Below are positions 37,315 to 49,675 of a DNA stretch of 64,000 bases, one piece after another. Where the stretch lies: assembly GCA_958496175.1 (NCBI GenBank), contig OY292276.1, positions 16,944,001 to 17,008,000 of the forward strand. The letters are read 5' to 3'. The stretch is from Sisyra terminalis (taxonomy: Eukaryota; Arthropoda; Insecta; Neuroptera; Sisyridae). The stretch's first letter is position 1. The number at the start of each line of letters is the position of its first letter. A program made the position numbers and the translations under genes. The notes under the pieces were generated by a model, which was not told where the DNA came from, did not search any database, and saw only the letters and a list, made by a program, of their open reading frames with translations.

Positions 37315-37577
37315 GTTTTTATTTTCAAATAAATTGCACAATCTGCATAGGGTGGCAATAAGTGCATTCAATCCATAGACAACCACATGTAAGCACTAGT
37401 CCCATAGATTAGTGCTGTATAAATACAAAATAGATTTTTAACAATCAATAGCAACAATAACTTGTAGCAATAACAACAATCATAAAAACAATTAACAGTA
37501 GCAATAAGAATAATTATAATAGTCTATAATAACAATATCAATGCTAAATATAATGTGAAACATTAATATATAAGTAA
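37315..37577 (-). mobile_element. Poly(A)-tailed retroposon family, copy A
   Basis: Reading the minus strand, the copy runs from ACTTATATATTAATG at 37577 through a TATTGTTATTAT-rich section and CACTAATCTATGGGACTAG, and ends in GCAATTTATTTGAAAATA followed by an A-rich tail. The copy at 60088-60357 matches it over its full length and the one at 41730-41837 over the 3' third. The A-rich tail and variable 5' truncation point to LINE-driven retroposition. There is no tRNA-like head, so it is either a LINE 3' UTR or an unusual SINE. Confidence 0.65.
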
Positions 37578-38842
37578 TTTATAAAAATAAAGTTATATAA
37601 TAAGAAATAATAATTTGGCAGTAAATAGTTAATAGGAATATTTTTTTAAGTTACAAAACCTATCAGGCAAATCTATTACATTCCATTTTTGTAACCTTGT
37701 AATCATCTCACTGTTGTCCAATAATAATTAATTCTAAAGAAAAAAAATATATAAAATAAACTATCTTTGATCATTCTGATATTTTAATCGATGAAAATTT
37801 AAGGTGGCACAAGTTTATGTGCAAAATGTTAACTAGATTGGAAAACCAAAAAAGTTTTAATTATCATCCCCAAAATTTGTTGCCAAAAACGCGAAACTAA
37901 TATGATGAATTTAAAAGAATTAGTTGATCCATATACCCTTTACGTAAATTAATTTAATAATTTAAAACGCAACCCATTATACGTAACTGCTGTTTAAAAT
38001 GACAATGTTTTCAAAGTTTATAAAATTCAAACCCTCCAACTAGTTTTGTGAACAACACTGCCTTTACCCTTTAACAAATACTGACTTAATGTTTATGGTA
38101 ATGACTCAAAAATTATTTTGAACCTAATTCTGTGGTGCCTATGAAATACTATGACAATAAAAAAATTATTGATTGTTATATGAAAAATATAAGTATTATA
38201 TAGAAGAATGAATCAACCAGAATAGAAAAACTATGTCTACCTAGAAGTGATATTACATGGAATGGAACTCCAACATCTGGTACTATTAATACTCCAGCAA
38301 ATGAACGAGATATTTATTTATTAGTTAATATAAATATATCATAAATACTCGTATCATTTACACAATCTTAAAACATTTTAAAATTTGAATATCAATTTTG
38401 TAAGCCACCTAGAAACACCTATTCTAGTAACCTCCTCAATTATCTATTTTTATTTTTTAATGAAAACTTAAAAATATCAAGTTAAAATATTAATTATTGC
38501 AGAGTTAAATTTAAGCAAGCAATTTGAGAATTTGCTTGAATATTATTTTTTATATTTTAAAAAAAAATATTGTACGTATACAGTCAATATGTATGCATGT
38601 AATCGCACCTATATAGTTCTATTAAAAGCAAAAAAGGTTTTCTGGCTAAAATTATTTTCGAAACTCTTTTAAGTATTAAAAACAAATCTTGGTATTTGTA
38701 AAATATATCAAATTTTCAATAGTCTTTGAATCCTTATATCACATCAAATCTTATTAAAGTATAGTACAAAGATTTTCACTTGCATTTCTTTCATACCTTA
38801 ATTTGAACGCAAAAGCTTTCAATGGTAAGTAGTTGATATGTT
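37578..38842. other. Non-coding stretch
   Basis: AT-rich; nothing recognised up to the MITE target site. Confidence 0.4.
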
Positions 38843-39088
38843 CAGGCCCCGCTCTAGCAAATTTGCCGCCCTGAGCAAGATGAAAAAATGCCGCCCCTTC
38901 AGGGTGGCAAAAACACAGAGTTTTAATATCACAAAATTTTTAATTTTTTGGAAAAATATTTTTTTAACTAAAAACTATTTTTTTTCACATTTTTGTTCAT
39001 ATTGTATATCAAATATGACAAAATTCCGCCCCTGAAATTTTCCGCCCCGGGCGACCGCCCGGGTTACCCACCCCTAAAGCGGGGGCTG
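38843..39088. mobile_element. GC-rich-ended hAT-like MITE
   Basis: A 246-base element flanked by an exact 8-bp duplication GATATGTT (38835-38842 and 39089-39096). The ends are CAGGCCCCGC and, inverted, CAGCCCCCGC. Both termini are strikingly GC-rich, with GCCGCCC repeated on the left and a stem CCCGGGCG/CGCCCGGG near 39046-39063, while the core is T-rich. There is no coding capacity. The frame at 38838-39035 is a by-product. Confidence 0.85.
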
Positions 39089-39096
39089 GATATGTT

Positions 39097-41729
39097 TCTT
39101 GACTAATTGGATACGTTATTTATCTTTCGTTTAAAAAAAACATTACTATACTATAAATACAGTTAACATTTAATTAAAGCAATAAAGATGAAAGATTTGT
39201 TGTTTTTTGGATGTGAATTATTAATTTGTAGTTTCCAACTTCGGTTTTAGATTTTTAAAAATAAGAAATTTTGGTTCTATTGTAAAAAAAACTTATTTTT
39301 CTCACTTTTTACTATATAAATTAAAAACAAAATTACAATACATTTATGAGTCCAGATCTGGAAGGAAGTAGGTACAAAACACAGTAAAACACTTACGTTT
39401 ATGAGGATGATGCTATCAAACTAAAATGAATAGAAGCAACGTTCATCCCTTGATATATTTTCTTCATACATCACGAGCTCTAAAAAAACGAAAGAGGGGC
39501 TTTATTTTTCGTTTCCCCAAATAGTACAGGAGAAAAACATGGCGATTAATGTTTCATTTAAATCTAATTAAATTAAGATATATAAAGAAGAAAAATATTA
39601 TTAGATAACTGATATCAAGCCAAATAAGAAATGACAAGTACGAGTACGAGTAGTACACAAGTAAATTTTGTATTCATAAATAAAATCCGTAGACAAACTT
39701 GGAAAAAACTTTCATTTTATAACTCTAAAAAAATGAGGGTTAAAAAACCTTGTTTTTATGATCATTGAAAACTATATTTTTATTAAATTCTAAGAACTCA
39801 TTCCGGTATTTTTTTTATTTTATACTTTATAAGAATGAATAAAATCATAAACCATTATCTTTTACACTTCCGTTAGTTCGTTTGCCTAAATTGATTTTAG
39901 TTAAAACTTTCAAAATATATTATATTGGTTCCTAGATACCTTAATCATTTATTGAAAAAGTATTAATTGAAATTGCAAAATTTAAGGGTGAATAAACTTT
40001 ATGACAGTTACATTATAACAATGTCGTATTTGTTACGTATCATTTACAAGGGTTGTATTCGTGGTTGCATGAAGTCTACCGTAGGGTTATGTAATGATTA
40101 TCGTGAGTCCGTTAAACACAAAATTTTCAGTGAGCTGGATAGAAATTTTGTTGGGTCGATGAGCAATTCAGATGGTCTATAAATGATACCTATTCATTTT
40201 AATATTTCTGATATTATTTTCAATATTAAAATATCATAATATTAATCAGTAAGAACCAATTACTTAAATAGCATTCACCAAGTTGAAAAATAAGCTACGT
40301 ATTCCATTCACAAAATATATATTATGATATGCACATGGACAAGGATTAAATGTAATTTTGTTAAATGGAAATAAACTAAATTGTAGAAGAGGGTGCAGTT
40401 TTGTTTTACTTTGATCTGTAAATAAAACGAGTGGATATTTCGATTAGTAAAGTAGGCGTTTATTATCTTTTCAATCAACAAACACGAAGCTTGATGTACG
40501 GTTTTTAGAAAGCATTGCAAAAAATTATAATTAATTTTTCAACTAGGTTTGTATTTATTGATTTCCTTATATTTTTTTAATGAAAGTATTTTTTTTTAAT
40601 ATTATTTATAAATAAAAAGCAATATCTCTCACCCACGAAACATTGTATTAAATTATAAAATCAAAAATTAATTTTTGGTTTACTTTGTAATACGATAAAT
40701 TCGTTTCCATATTTTCTTAATAAATTTTGCACAATGGTTTTGCTACAACTAGAAACTAGTTTTCCACAACATTATGTAATAAATGGTATTTTTTTACCAA
40801 TAGTGGTGTAAAGCTTCAACTGCCCAACATACTTTAGTTACAATTTTCAATGCATTTGTTTCTTCAAATAAAATTCATACAGTCAAATGCATTTAAATTA
40901 CATATTATTTATAGTGATATTTCATAATTTATTTGTAGGTATTCATATTTTTCGACAGCTAAAAGTTCTTTTAAGAACGTATTTATGATGATAGATATAG
41001 AGAGAGTACACAGGTGTTAATATAGGATTTGGTAAAATTTTATATGCATCCACGTATTCTTCATTGATTTTTATGGTTTTAAACTATGTTCCACCAATTT
41101 GGCCATTTTGTAACTTTAACTTACGATAGCTATCTGATTAACATCTAAAATATATGTTTTGGTAGGTGCCATTTTGGAGACTGATATAAAAAATCTCCCT
41201 CAAAAATTTACCTCTTGTTTTTTACAGTATTTTATATGACAAAAAAATATATTATTTTATATATAATTTTATATATAATAATAAGTTTATAAATAGTTTT
41301 GAATAGTTTCAATTTCATAAAGATATCTTCAATAGATACTGAGATAAAAATAATTTCATTAAAGGTTGTCACCTCCATTATTTAATTTGTAGGTACCGAC
41401 AGAGATTAGAATTATATACATTAACACCCTACACACTTTACTGTTACACACTATGACACATTAATTTTATTTAAATGATTTTTTCCTGTAAGGATGTAAA
41501 CTCAAATCGATAAAATATTTAAAAATCAAACAGGCAAATTTAAATCGCAACAGATATCTATTCAATTTCATTCAATGATAATGTTTCTTATGTATTAAGT
41601 GGAACTTTGATTATTAAATTTGGAATTTCATTTGCTGACGCTTTGTATGTGTTACCGCATATAAACTTTGCCAATCCATTTCACCATGTTAGGGGCAAAA
41701 TTCAAAAATCCGTTCATATCGGAAGCCTT
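39097..41729. other. Non-coding stretch with one microexon-like segment
   Basis: On the minus strand near 39400-39422 a 24-base segment is bracketed by CTATTCATTTTAG and GTAAGTG; this may be chance. Frames at 39967-40182 and 40308-40520 show no motif. Nothing else was recognised. Confidence 0.3.
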
Positions 41730-41837
41730 CTACTGGGACTAGTGCTTACATGTGATTGTCTATGGATTGAATGCACTTATTGCAACCCTATGCAGATTGT
41801 GCAATTTATTTGAAAATAAAAAAATAAAAATATATCG
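41730..41837 (+). mobile_element. Poly(A)-tailed retroposon family, copy C (5' truncated)
   Basis: This starts abruptly at CTACTGGGACTAGTGCTTAC and runs through GTCTATGGATTGAATGCAC to CAATTTATTTGAAAATA and an A-rich tail. It matches only the 3' part of the copies at 37315-37577 and 60088-60357 and lies in the opposite orientation. Confidence 0.65.
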
Positions 41838-42987
41838 CAAGCTTACGTCATTTAAGGAATGTACCTTCCAAATTTCACGACCATTGAATGATTTGACGAC
41901 AGTTTTAAACACTTTATTGTTGTTATAAGGAGTCATTAAAATTAGTAACTAAAAATTGCAAAAAATAATTTAAAATCATAAAGCCTACCAAAAAAATTTC
42001 GGTTGTCTATTTGTAAGTTGAACCAAAATCATTTCATATTAAATCTGGCAAAGATAAGTGGGTATGGTAGTCAATGTATGATATAACTTCAGTCTCTTGT
42101 TTGAGTTAAGTTCAACGTGGATGTTTATTTTATAGATTAAATATATGAAAAATCACCATTCGTGATGTGTTAGTTATTATGTCTTCAATTTATCGAAGAG
42201 GTTTTGAAGGAATCAAAATATTGGCATTGCTTACCATAAAGTTATCGACATGCTTCAAGCCATTTAATCTTAAATTAAGTGAATCTATCAATCAATTAAT
42301 TAAGAAAACACTAACGACTGAAACTTTAATAGGGAAGATATGCTTTGTTTATTAGGTTGTAATACATATTTTGCCAGAAAATTTTGTTATAAAACTTTAA
42401 ACAGCGTCAGACTACAATCACCGAAATATGTTCAACTGGTGACAAGTAAGATTTATATTAATTGATAGGGAATAAAATATTGAAGATAACATGGTTGTTA
42501 TTTTCAAATTTATTTAGTGCTGTAAATAAACGGTAATGGAGATAATTACCAAATAACGTTCGCTCCGAATTCAAGACGGAACCTGCTGGGCTACTTTATG
42601 GACAATTCTTCTGTATCTATAACAGTGAACGTAAAAGGGATTTAATTTTCAGATAAACATAAATTTGCACGGTGTCGTTACAATTCCCCGACAGGGACAC
42701 ATAACGACTACAGTATCATAGAGCGCAACCCGTATTTACTCGTAACCAAACTTTTAAAGCGACTTTCAAGAACATGTATATATATAGTTATGTATTCTTG
42801 TGTAGCTGGAGTGTTTTTGTATACAGAATGTATATTATGTGCTAAGGTCTGTAATGAGTTTTTAAGCGAGAGTCCATTCGTCTGTGTGACACTTAATATG
42901 GCGAGCAAAGTGTTTGTTTGGGAAGGAAGTAAGGCAACATTTCATCGCGGATGTAAAGTATAAGATATTTATGCTATTTTAGTCTCA
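41838..42987. other. Non-coding stretch
   Basis: The segment 42530-42730 is less AT-biased but shows no coherent frame on either strand. Nothing else was recognised. Confidence 0.35.
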
Positions 42988-43272
42988 TTGAACGCCTCGT
43001 TTGTGGCCACAAACATCGTATTTTCTAAAGATTTTAAAGACAGTTGGAAAAATTATATTTTTCAGCTTGTGCTATTTTTAAACTGTTTGTTAAAAGGAAG
43101 TCGTCCATTAGTTGAACATAAGCAAAAAGATTTATTTTTTATTGTAGAAAATTATAATTTTCCCGCTAAAGAACTATTGAGTTTTTTAATATTTGAAAAT
43201 GATTTAGAAGATTGTTTTGTTAACTGTTCTCCTTTAAGTTTACAAGATAAAATGGCAAATATTGGTCCGTAA
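42988..43272 (+). pseudogene. Possible hAT transposase fragment
   Basis: A 94-codon open frame with no ATG in good context (it opens on ATT). The stretch AKELLSFLIFENDLEDCFVN resembles the segment just before the hAT dimerisation domain in ZMYM1-like transposases (family layout LL-x-F-I-x-x-N-x-L-x-D-x-x-PN). The rest of that domain, including the A-S-x-E-R-x-F-S motif, is not present, so the match is weak. Confidence 0.25.
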
Positions 43273-46200
43273 AAAGTAATTCTATTATCTTTTATAATAC
43301 CGAACCGATTCGAAAAATTCTTAGAGAAATGGCCATACTATCCCTGAGCACTATCCTTTTACGTATACTTTGCTTAATTTTAATAATTTGAATGTTGTGC
43401 TCTGAAATTAAAAACTATATATCAAAATTTGAATGTTAAATATGTACTAATACTGAAACAAACTGCTGATCAGAACATCAGAAGAAACACAAAATTACAG
43501 AAAAAAAATCAAACATCTATCAATAGTATATGTATATAATATGAAGGTAGGTACGTAAATATATAACGACAAGAAAGAAAAATTTAATGTAAATTTCGTA
43601 CTTTATTTTGAAAATATCCCGATCGAGACAGTATTTTATTAGATTTAATTGAATTTTATTTTATAAATCGAAAACTCATAATTGCATTTTTTACAACGTT
43701 CATTATATTGTTCCCCTGAATTGTTATTATAATACTTTTAATTTTAACAAAATATTTTTTTCCAATTTAACAATCTTAAGTTTAAGATTTTGCAACTCTA
43801 TTTAAAAGTAATTTAAATCTAACCTTTTAATTATAATTCACGTATCGATAGGCCTCGAATGACGTCAGTGCCGAAAACGTTCCATAAGTATTAGCATTTA
43901 ACGTATTCGTATTTCATATATGCGTATAGATTGAGTGGGAGTGGTTTGTTTGATTTTCAAAATTTCAATAATCAAAACAAATGAACATCTTCAAATCTCG
44001 CAATTTCATTGGCTAATAGCTTCTTACATTGAATTGTGAGTGCTGTTATCAGATATTAGTGCATTGCTCAAATCGTTTACCTATTTGTATTAACAAGGGG
44101 ATAATCGCTTACGTCACTAAACATACATTGAGCTTATTGATTGTTATGGAAAAATACTTTCCTAATATATAAAATACTTTCCTGTATATAAAATAATGTA
44201 AGAAAAACAGTATGAAATGAAAATGCCTACACTTGAAATTGTTTCTTTTTTATGTGTTTATTTATATACATTGTAGAGCAATTGAAATTAAGCGCGGAAG
44301 TGGTTTTTATTAAAAAAATATCACCATGATGTACCCTATCAATAATGTTGTAAAAATTCAGTCACTATATTGATAGTTTGAAAAAGTTCAAAAAAATATT
44401 CTAGAGCTCTATCAAAATTATTTCATAGTAAAAAAAAATTTAAAAAAAATAATTCTGTTTTATGGAACTCATAAAGCTATTGAGTTTTTGATCAAACGGT
44501 CCCGTCAATTTTTAGAAAAAAATATGTTTAATTTTTACAAAAACTTCACAAAAAAAAGTTGAGACGGAAATTTATTAACTTCTTATAACTGAGTATATAA
44601 TTAATACTTACATTTCTTTTAAGTATCCTTAAAATATTTTCCCGGGGTCTTTTGAGCTTTTTTCAAGTTTCGGTAGATGACGGTTGGTTATAGTTCTCGC
44701 GTGGTTGAACTTTTTCTTCCACCATTGCCTATCGTCGGCGAGGTTCCGTAAATACAAAACTTAAAATACATTACACTTAATCATTAAATACTATCTAGAA
44801 AGGGTTTATGCGTCAAAGCATTTATTTTTTGTTAAACTTTTCAATATTAAACGCATTTAATCATTGAAAACAACTTTGACGTAGTGATTTGCCTCGTTGA
44901 CAAAGTTACAAGTATTAAATGCATCAAAATAAATTCGAAAAAACTAAAATGATTTTTTTCTTATAATAAACTAGCTGAACTGGAAGACGCTGTCCTGCCA
45001 GTCTATATTATAATAAATTTTAATAAATAAGTTGAATTTTATTTATATTTTATAACAGAAAATATTTTTTTTTTTAATTTAAGTGCATAATATAGATGAT
45101 ATCATTCCGTTTATCATTGCGTGTCCTTTGCACTTACATTTAAAACTTATTGTCACTTATTGTAGAATAGACTCACTAATTAATTTACAAATTGATACCG
45201 TTAAAAGTAAAAATAATCTTTGGATTATTTTGTATTTTCAATTAAAATAGTAAAATGTAATCAATTTTACTATCCTTCGATTTATTCCGATGATTCTGAA
45301 TGAAAAATATAATAATTTAATAAAAACATTTTCGGGAAACATTGAAAACACCACCCTTATTAATCTGCCACATCACCCGCGGTATCTTTTTCTACTTACC
45401 CTCAGAATATACATTTTTGAATTAAATTAGAGAAAAATCGGTATGTCTTTAAGAATATTGATCTCACCACTAAAACAGTAATAATAATACTCCCTTGACA
45501 ACCCGTTGAATCTTTTGCAGTACTTGTTGATGTAAGACTCTATTGAGTGCTCTAATTTAATAAAAACATATAAGAATATGAATACAATATTGTGTTAAAA
45601 TTTTAAAACAATCGATACAGAACTTTATAAGTTTTTGAAGCGTACACTAATCAACAGAACATTTTATATATTTGAAGATATGAAATTTTGTAATTATTTA
45701 AAATTTATGTTTTAGAAAGATAAATTTGAAGGTAATATACTTAATAAGCAGTAGACGAGTAACGTCTGCCGTTATTTGCAAAATTGCTAGCAAAAGGTGA
45801 ATTAGAGAAGTGGGACGTTTATTGAATCTAACGAGGTGTGGATATTTTGCCCACTAACACATCCAACTATTTCAATTACTTGCAATCTTCTTACATAGTA
45901 CGACAGGTACAGACATTTGAATATGCTCGTGTGAAGTTTCTCGAGTTTAACAACAAATATGGATGTTAATTAACTAACATCTATCATATTTTCGAAAATT
46001 AACGACAATATTATCACATACTCACACTTCATGAAAATTATTCGCGTGAAATTTAATCGAATTAGTTCATATTTGCTAAGTGTAACTTATTATCTAAATT
46101 ATGTAATTAATCGAAGTTGTAATTTAATTAAATTGATTTCAGTGAAACTAAATTTTTCATTAAGTTTTTTAATTACAAAAGTTTATGACATGAATTTTTG

Positions 46201-48532
46201 TTTCGATTTTTTTATTAAATTTGAATAGTAGAACACTTTTTTATTTGATTAAAATAAAATATTTCGCTTTATATACAAAGGTATAAGCATAAAACGAGTA
46301 ATTTAAATTCATGGTTTAGTACACATATAAAGTTTAAATGTTGTAGTTTATAATTCACAAATAATAATAATTGGAGGAAAATTTAACATAGGTAGAGTCA
46401 AATATAGGGCGTAAACAACTAAACAAGCCATGAAAATGTTAACCACATTACAGTGCTTGCCAATTTTAAACTAGCAATTAAGTTCAAAATGTGTGTTATA
46501 ACAATTTAATGACGTTCATAGCCATGTTGGCTCAATAAATTTCTAATACCGAAATGAAAATTTTATGGTTACTTTCCACATGGAAATGATATCAAGAGAC
46601 CAATTCACTGGTTAACTTTAAAAAGCGTTCAGCGTTCGAAAGCTCGATAAGCTCGAAATATTAATCAAACACTGCAAAAAAACGTTCAACGATATCTCTT
46701 CATTTACCGCAAAATAGTTTGAAACAATCTTGATTTTCTCTACATGGCAATGCATTCTATAAAATGCTCTTTCCAAAATAGTGCATTTTATTTGAGATGG
46801 TTTCTTTTGTTTCCTTTATATTTATGTTTTGTTGTGACTAAAAAAGACAATGGAAAAGAAAATCATTCTTGAACAATCTTACAACGAATGGTGAAAAGCA
46901 ACTGTGAAGGCGTTTATTTGCAGAACAAAGACAGTTTTAAGATTGCAAATTCCAAATAGTCAGTGGCATTTCGCTACAATCTCATTTTAGTTCCAATGCT
47001 GTATGTTTCGTTGTGGTTTTCTAGTCTGTCATAGAAATTTACGGCTGTTATGTGTGAAACCCTCTTTGGGTTTCCCCGTATACAAGTCAAATGAATCTCA
47101 ATTTAACGTTTATAAGCTTTATCAAAGATTTTTTTTCATACTGACTAAATTGTTTTTCTCAGAATCATCTTTCAAAGTAAATATCTTCTGCTTTAAATAG
47201 TAATGACTTTTATAAAATCAATGAAATTGTAATAATACGTGACCATAAACTTTAAAAAACAAAATACAGTTTGGGAAGATTTTGATAAAAATGTATAAAC
47301 AAATAACAAAATAAATAACTCAAAAATGATAAACGCTGAGTTGTAAAGAACATATGCAGTAGTTTCCGATGTAAAATCGTTTCAAAAGCAAAACTTTATT
47401 ATTGAAGTTTGAAATTTAAAAAGTTAGTCGACATAAGCCGTTTATTCGTTAAATTATTACGGTTATATAACAAATATATTGCTCCCCGGAATTATCGAAA
47501 ACTTTCACACTAGTCGCTTTCATTGTGCTTATCTTGAAGTTTTTAATTTATGAATTGTCAAATAGGAAGCTACTGTAATATATCAAAGGCATATTATTTA
47601 TGATGTGCAGATAGTATTCGCAGATACAACTATCAGTTTTATAATAGTTTTGAACAGTGAAAACCATTTTTATGGCATTCCTTGATTAATTTGCTTTCAA
47701 GTTTCACTCCCAAAAAGTATAAAAAATTTTGCAGATAAAAAACTCAATTTAAAACCTTTGCTACAAAAGGTAGGAAACCAAAGACATAAAAAATATTTAA
47801 TATGTAAAATTTGATTCTTTGTAACACATAGGTACGTTTGAAACCGGTAATAATACATTATTACTTGGAAAAAATAAAAAAAAGAAAGATTTTTCAATTG
47901 TTAGGAGGAAAGTCCACCGTATAAAAAATTAATTAATTAAACATCGAAGTAAAATTTTCCTTTTTATACTTCATATAATTCCTTGAGAATAGGTAAGGAT
48001 AAGCTTAAAATATGTGTACTTATTTTGCTTTTATACTTAATTCCTTCAATATATGTGCTGATTGTAATCTTTTTTTTTCGACAATTTGCTTTCCAATAAC
48101 TTTCCAAATTTTAACTAAAGATTGTTAATAGTAATTTTTAAAAAATGACAATGATGTATGGATGAAAAAAAAATGTTTCCATATTCTATTTGGTTTCTTT
48201 ACCATAAAAATAAAAATTTAGAAAATTCCAGTATACACCAAAATTCAATTGACCTATTAGAAGTATTTCACAGGGGTAGTTCCTTACAACAATTTCAAAA
48301 GCGAAATTCTATTTTTAAAACCAAAAATTAAATGCAAATTTAATTTTTTAATATTGTCCACTTTTGTCTCGTAGTGACTCACTGTTTAGTTCATATTGTT
48401 ATAGTAAGCACCTAAAGTGCCTAATTGACATGACAAAGTTATTCGGTAACTGTTCAGTAACTGTCCCGGACCAGATATTTTTTTTAACAATTCGATTTAT
48501 ATATAATGTTTAGTTATTTTTCTTATACATCA
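43273..48532. other. Long non-coding stretch
   Basis: No gene or mobile element was recognised over about 5 kb. Less AT-biased patches at 43850-43940 (with a TGACGTCA CRE-type site), 44640-44760 and 45750-45930 have no open frames. A donor-like GAGG/GTAAGT occurs on the minus strand near 45406. Frames at 46031-46228, 47003-47200 and 47697-47897 lack motifs. Confidence 0.35.
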
Positions 48533-49415
48533 TTAGGTTGGATTGACTTTTAGTCTTTTTCTTTTCAATCTTCTGTTTTGAATTGTTGGTTTTGATGCTT
48601 CTTCCCTAACAAGAGGGTTTTCATGGTCTTTAATGCTGGAATGTAGGTGAACATAGGCAGCCCTAATGTCATCTGGTACTCGTGTGATTTGTAAATCCTG
48701 ATGTAGCACTGAACCTTTCATATACCATGGAGCGTTAGTTACTAATCTTAAAATTCGATTTTGTAGCACTTGTATTTTTTGGATGTATGTTTTCACGGTC
48801 GTTCCCCATAGGCCACACACGTACGTCCATATAGGTCATATTAAAATTTTATATATTAAAAGTAGTATGTACTAAAAGGTTCTTCAGTTGTTTGAGCTTT
48901 CCTCGCAATCTAGTGATTAACCCATTAATGTGCTATTTCCACATTAGTTTGGGACACAGGCGCATCCCTAGATATTGAACCGTTTGTTGAACGGGCAAAA
49001 TCGTCCCGTTTAATTGAATTTGTCCTCTACAGTGCTCCCGTCTCAATGAAAACAGTACCACTATAGATTTCAGTAGATTCATAATAACTCGCCATTTTTT
49101 ACACCATTCATTGGTTTTTTCCAGGTTCTCCTGGATTCTTTCCTCAGCACATTTATAGGTACCCTCGGGCACTAAATATGCCATGTCATCCGCATATTGT
49201 GCTGTCGTGCACTGTTGTGCTTGTGGCATATCATGTGCGTATATCAAATATAGATATGGCCCCAAAACACTTCCTTGTGGTATACCTACCATTATATTTC
49301 TTGATTCCAATACCGCCTCTTTGTATCTAACTGTATTAGTACGGCCCTTCAGGTACGACTGGATTATTCTATAGTGCATATCAGGAAGATGTTCTTTTAT
49401 TTTGAATAAACAAAA
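48533..49415 (-). mobile_element. Jockey-type LINE with reverse transcriptase remnant
   Basis: The minus strand encodes the C-terminal half of a Jockey-clade ORF2 protein. In order it shows IIQSYLKGRTNTVRYK, GIPQGSVLGPYLYLIYAHDM (palm), QYADDMAY with the catalytic Asp pair (YADD at 49185-49196), then VQYLGMRL. It is broken by a TAG at 48933-48935 and a frameshift near 48840, then resumes with the W-G-T-x-V-K segment, LQNRILRLVTNAPWYMKG, HQDLQI and a basic C-terminus ending at 48533. The endonuclease and finger regions are absent, so the copy was truncated at the 5' end, as is usual for LINEs. No target duplication could be fixed. It belongs to the same broad clade as 30195-30933 but is a distinct family. 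Confidence 0.9.
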
Positions 49416-49499
49416 AAAATTAAACATTGTTTAAACTCTGGTGTAACAAAAAATCAAATTTAGAGTCTTAGAAAATCATATTTAGTCATTTTATTTTCT

Positions 49500-49675
49500 T
49501 TTAACGGTTATTTACCGTCGTTTAACAACTACTAAAGTTTTAAATGATTTTTCAGTTTATAAAAGTCCATAATCGAGAAATATCGAAAATTTTCCCAATA
49601 CGAAGATTGAATCCAAAACTAACCAGGTTTGGAGCGATCACCTTGACCACTCGGCCATCAGTTGGTTCCAATTTT
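49500..49675 (-). mobile_element. tRNA-derived SINE, copy 2 (with A and B boxes)
   Basis: On the minus strand, GGAACCAACTGATGGCCGAG begins a tRNA-like head. TGGCCGAGTGGTCAAGG (49657-49641) is a textbook A box of the Leu/Ser tRNA type, and GGATTCAATCTTC (49614-49602) is a mutated B box about 30 bases further on. The body that follows is shared with three other copies in this window, through AGTCCATAATCGAGAAATAT rc-type sequence to the TTTACCGTCGTTT end. It is a retroposed SINE rather than a working tRNA gene, because stems do not close and the body continues. Confidence 0.75.

Noticed and set aside
45390..45420. First exon ending in a GTAAGT donor on the minus strand
   Set aside because: The coding part would be only five codons and lacks any signal-peptide or partner exon.
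49600..49672. Possible tRNA gene on the minus strand
   Set aside because: The A box is good but the B box is mutated, stems do not close, and the downstream body is shared with other dispersed copies, so it is a SINE.
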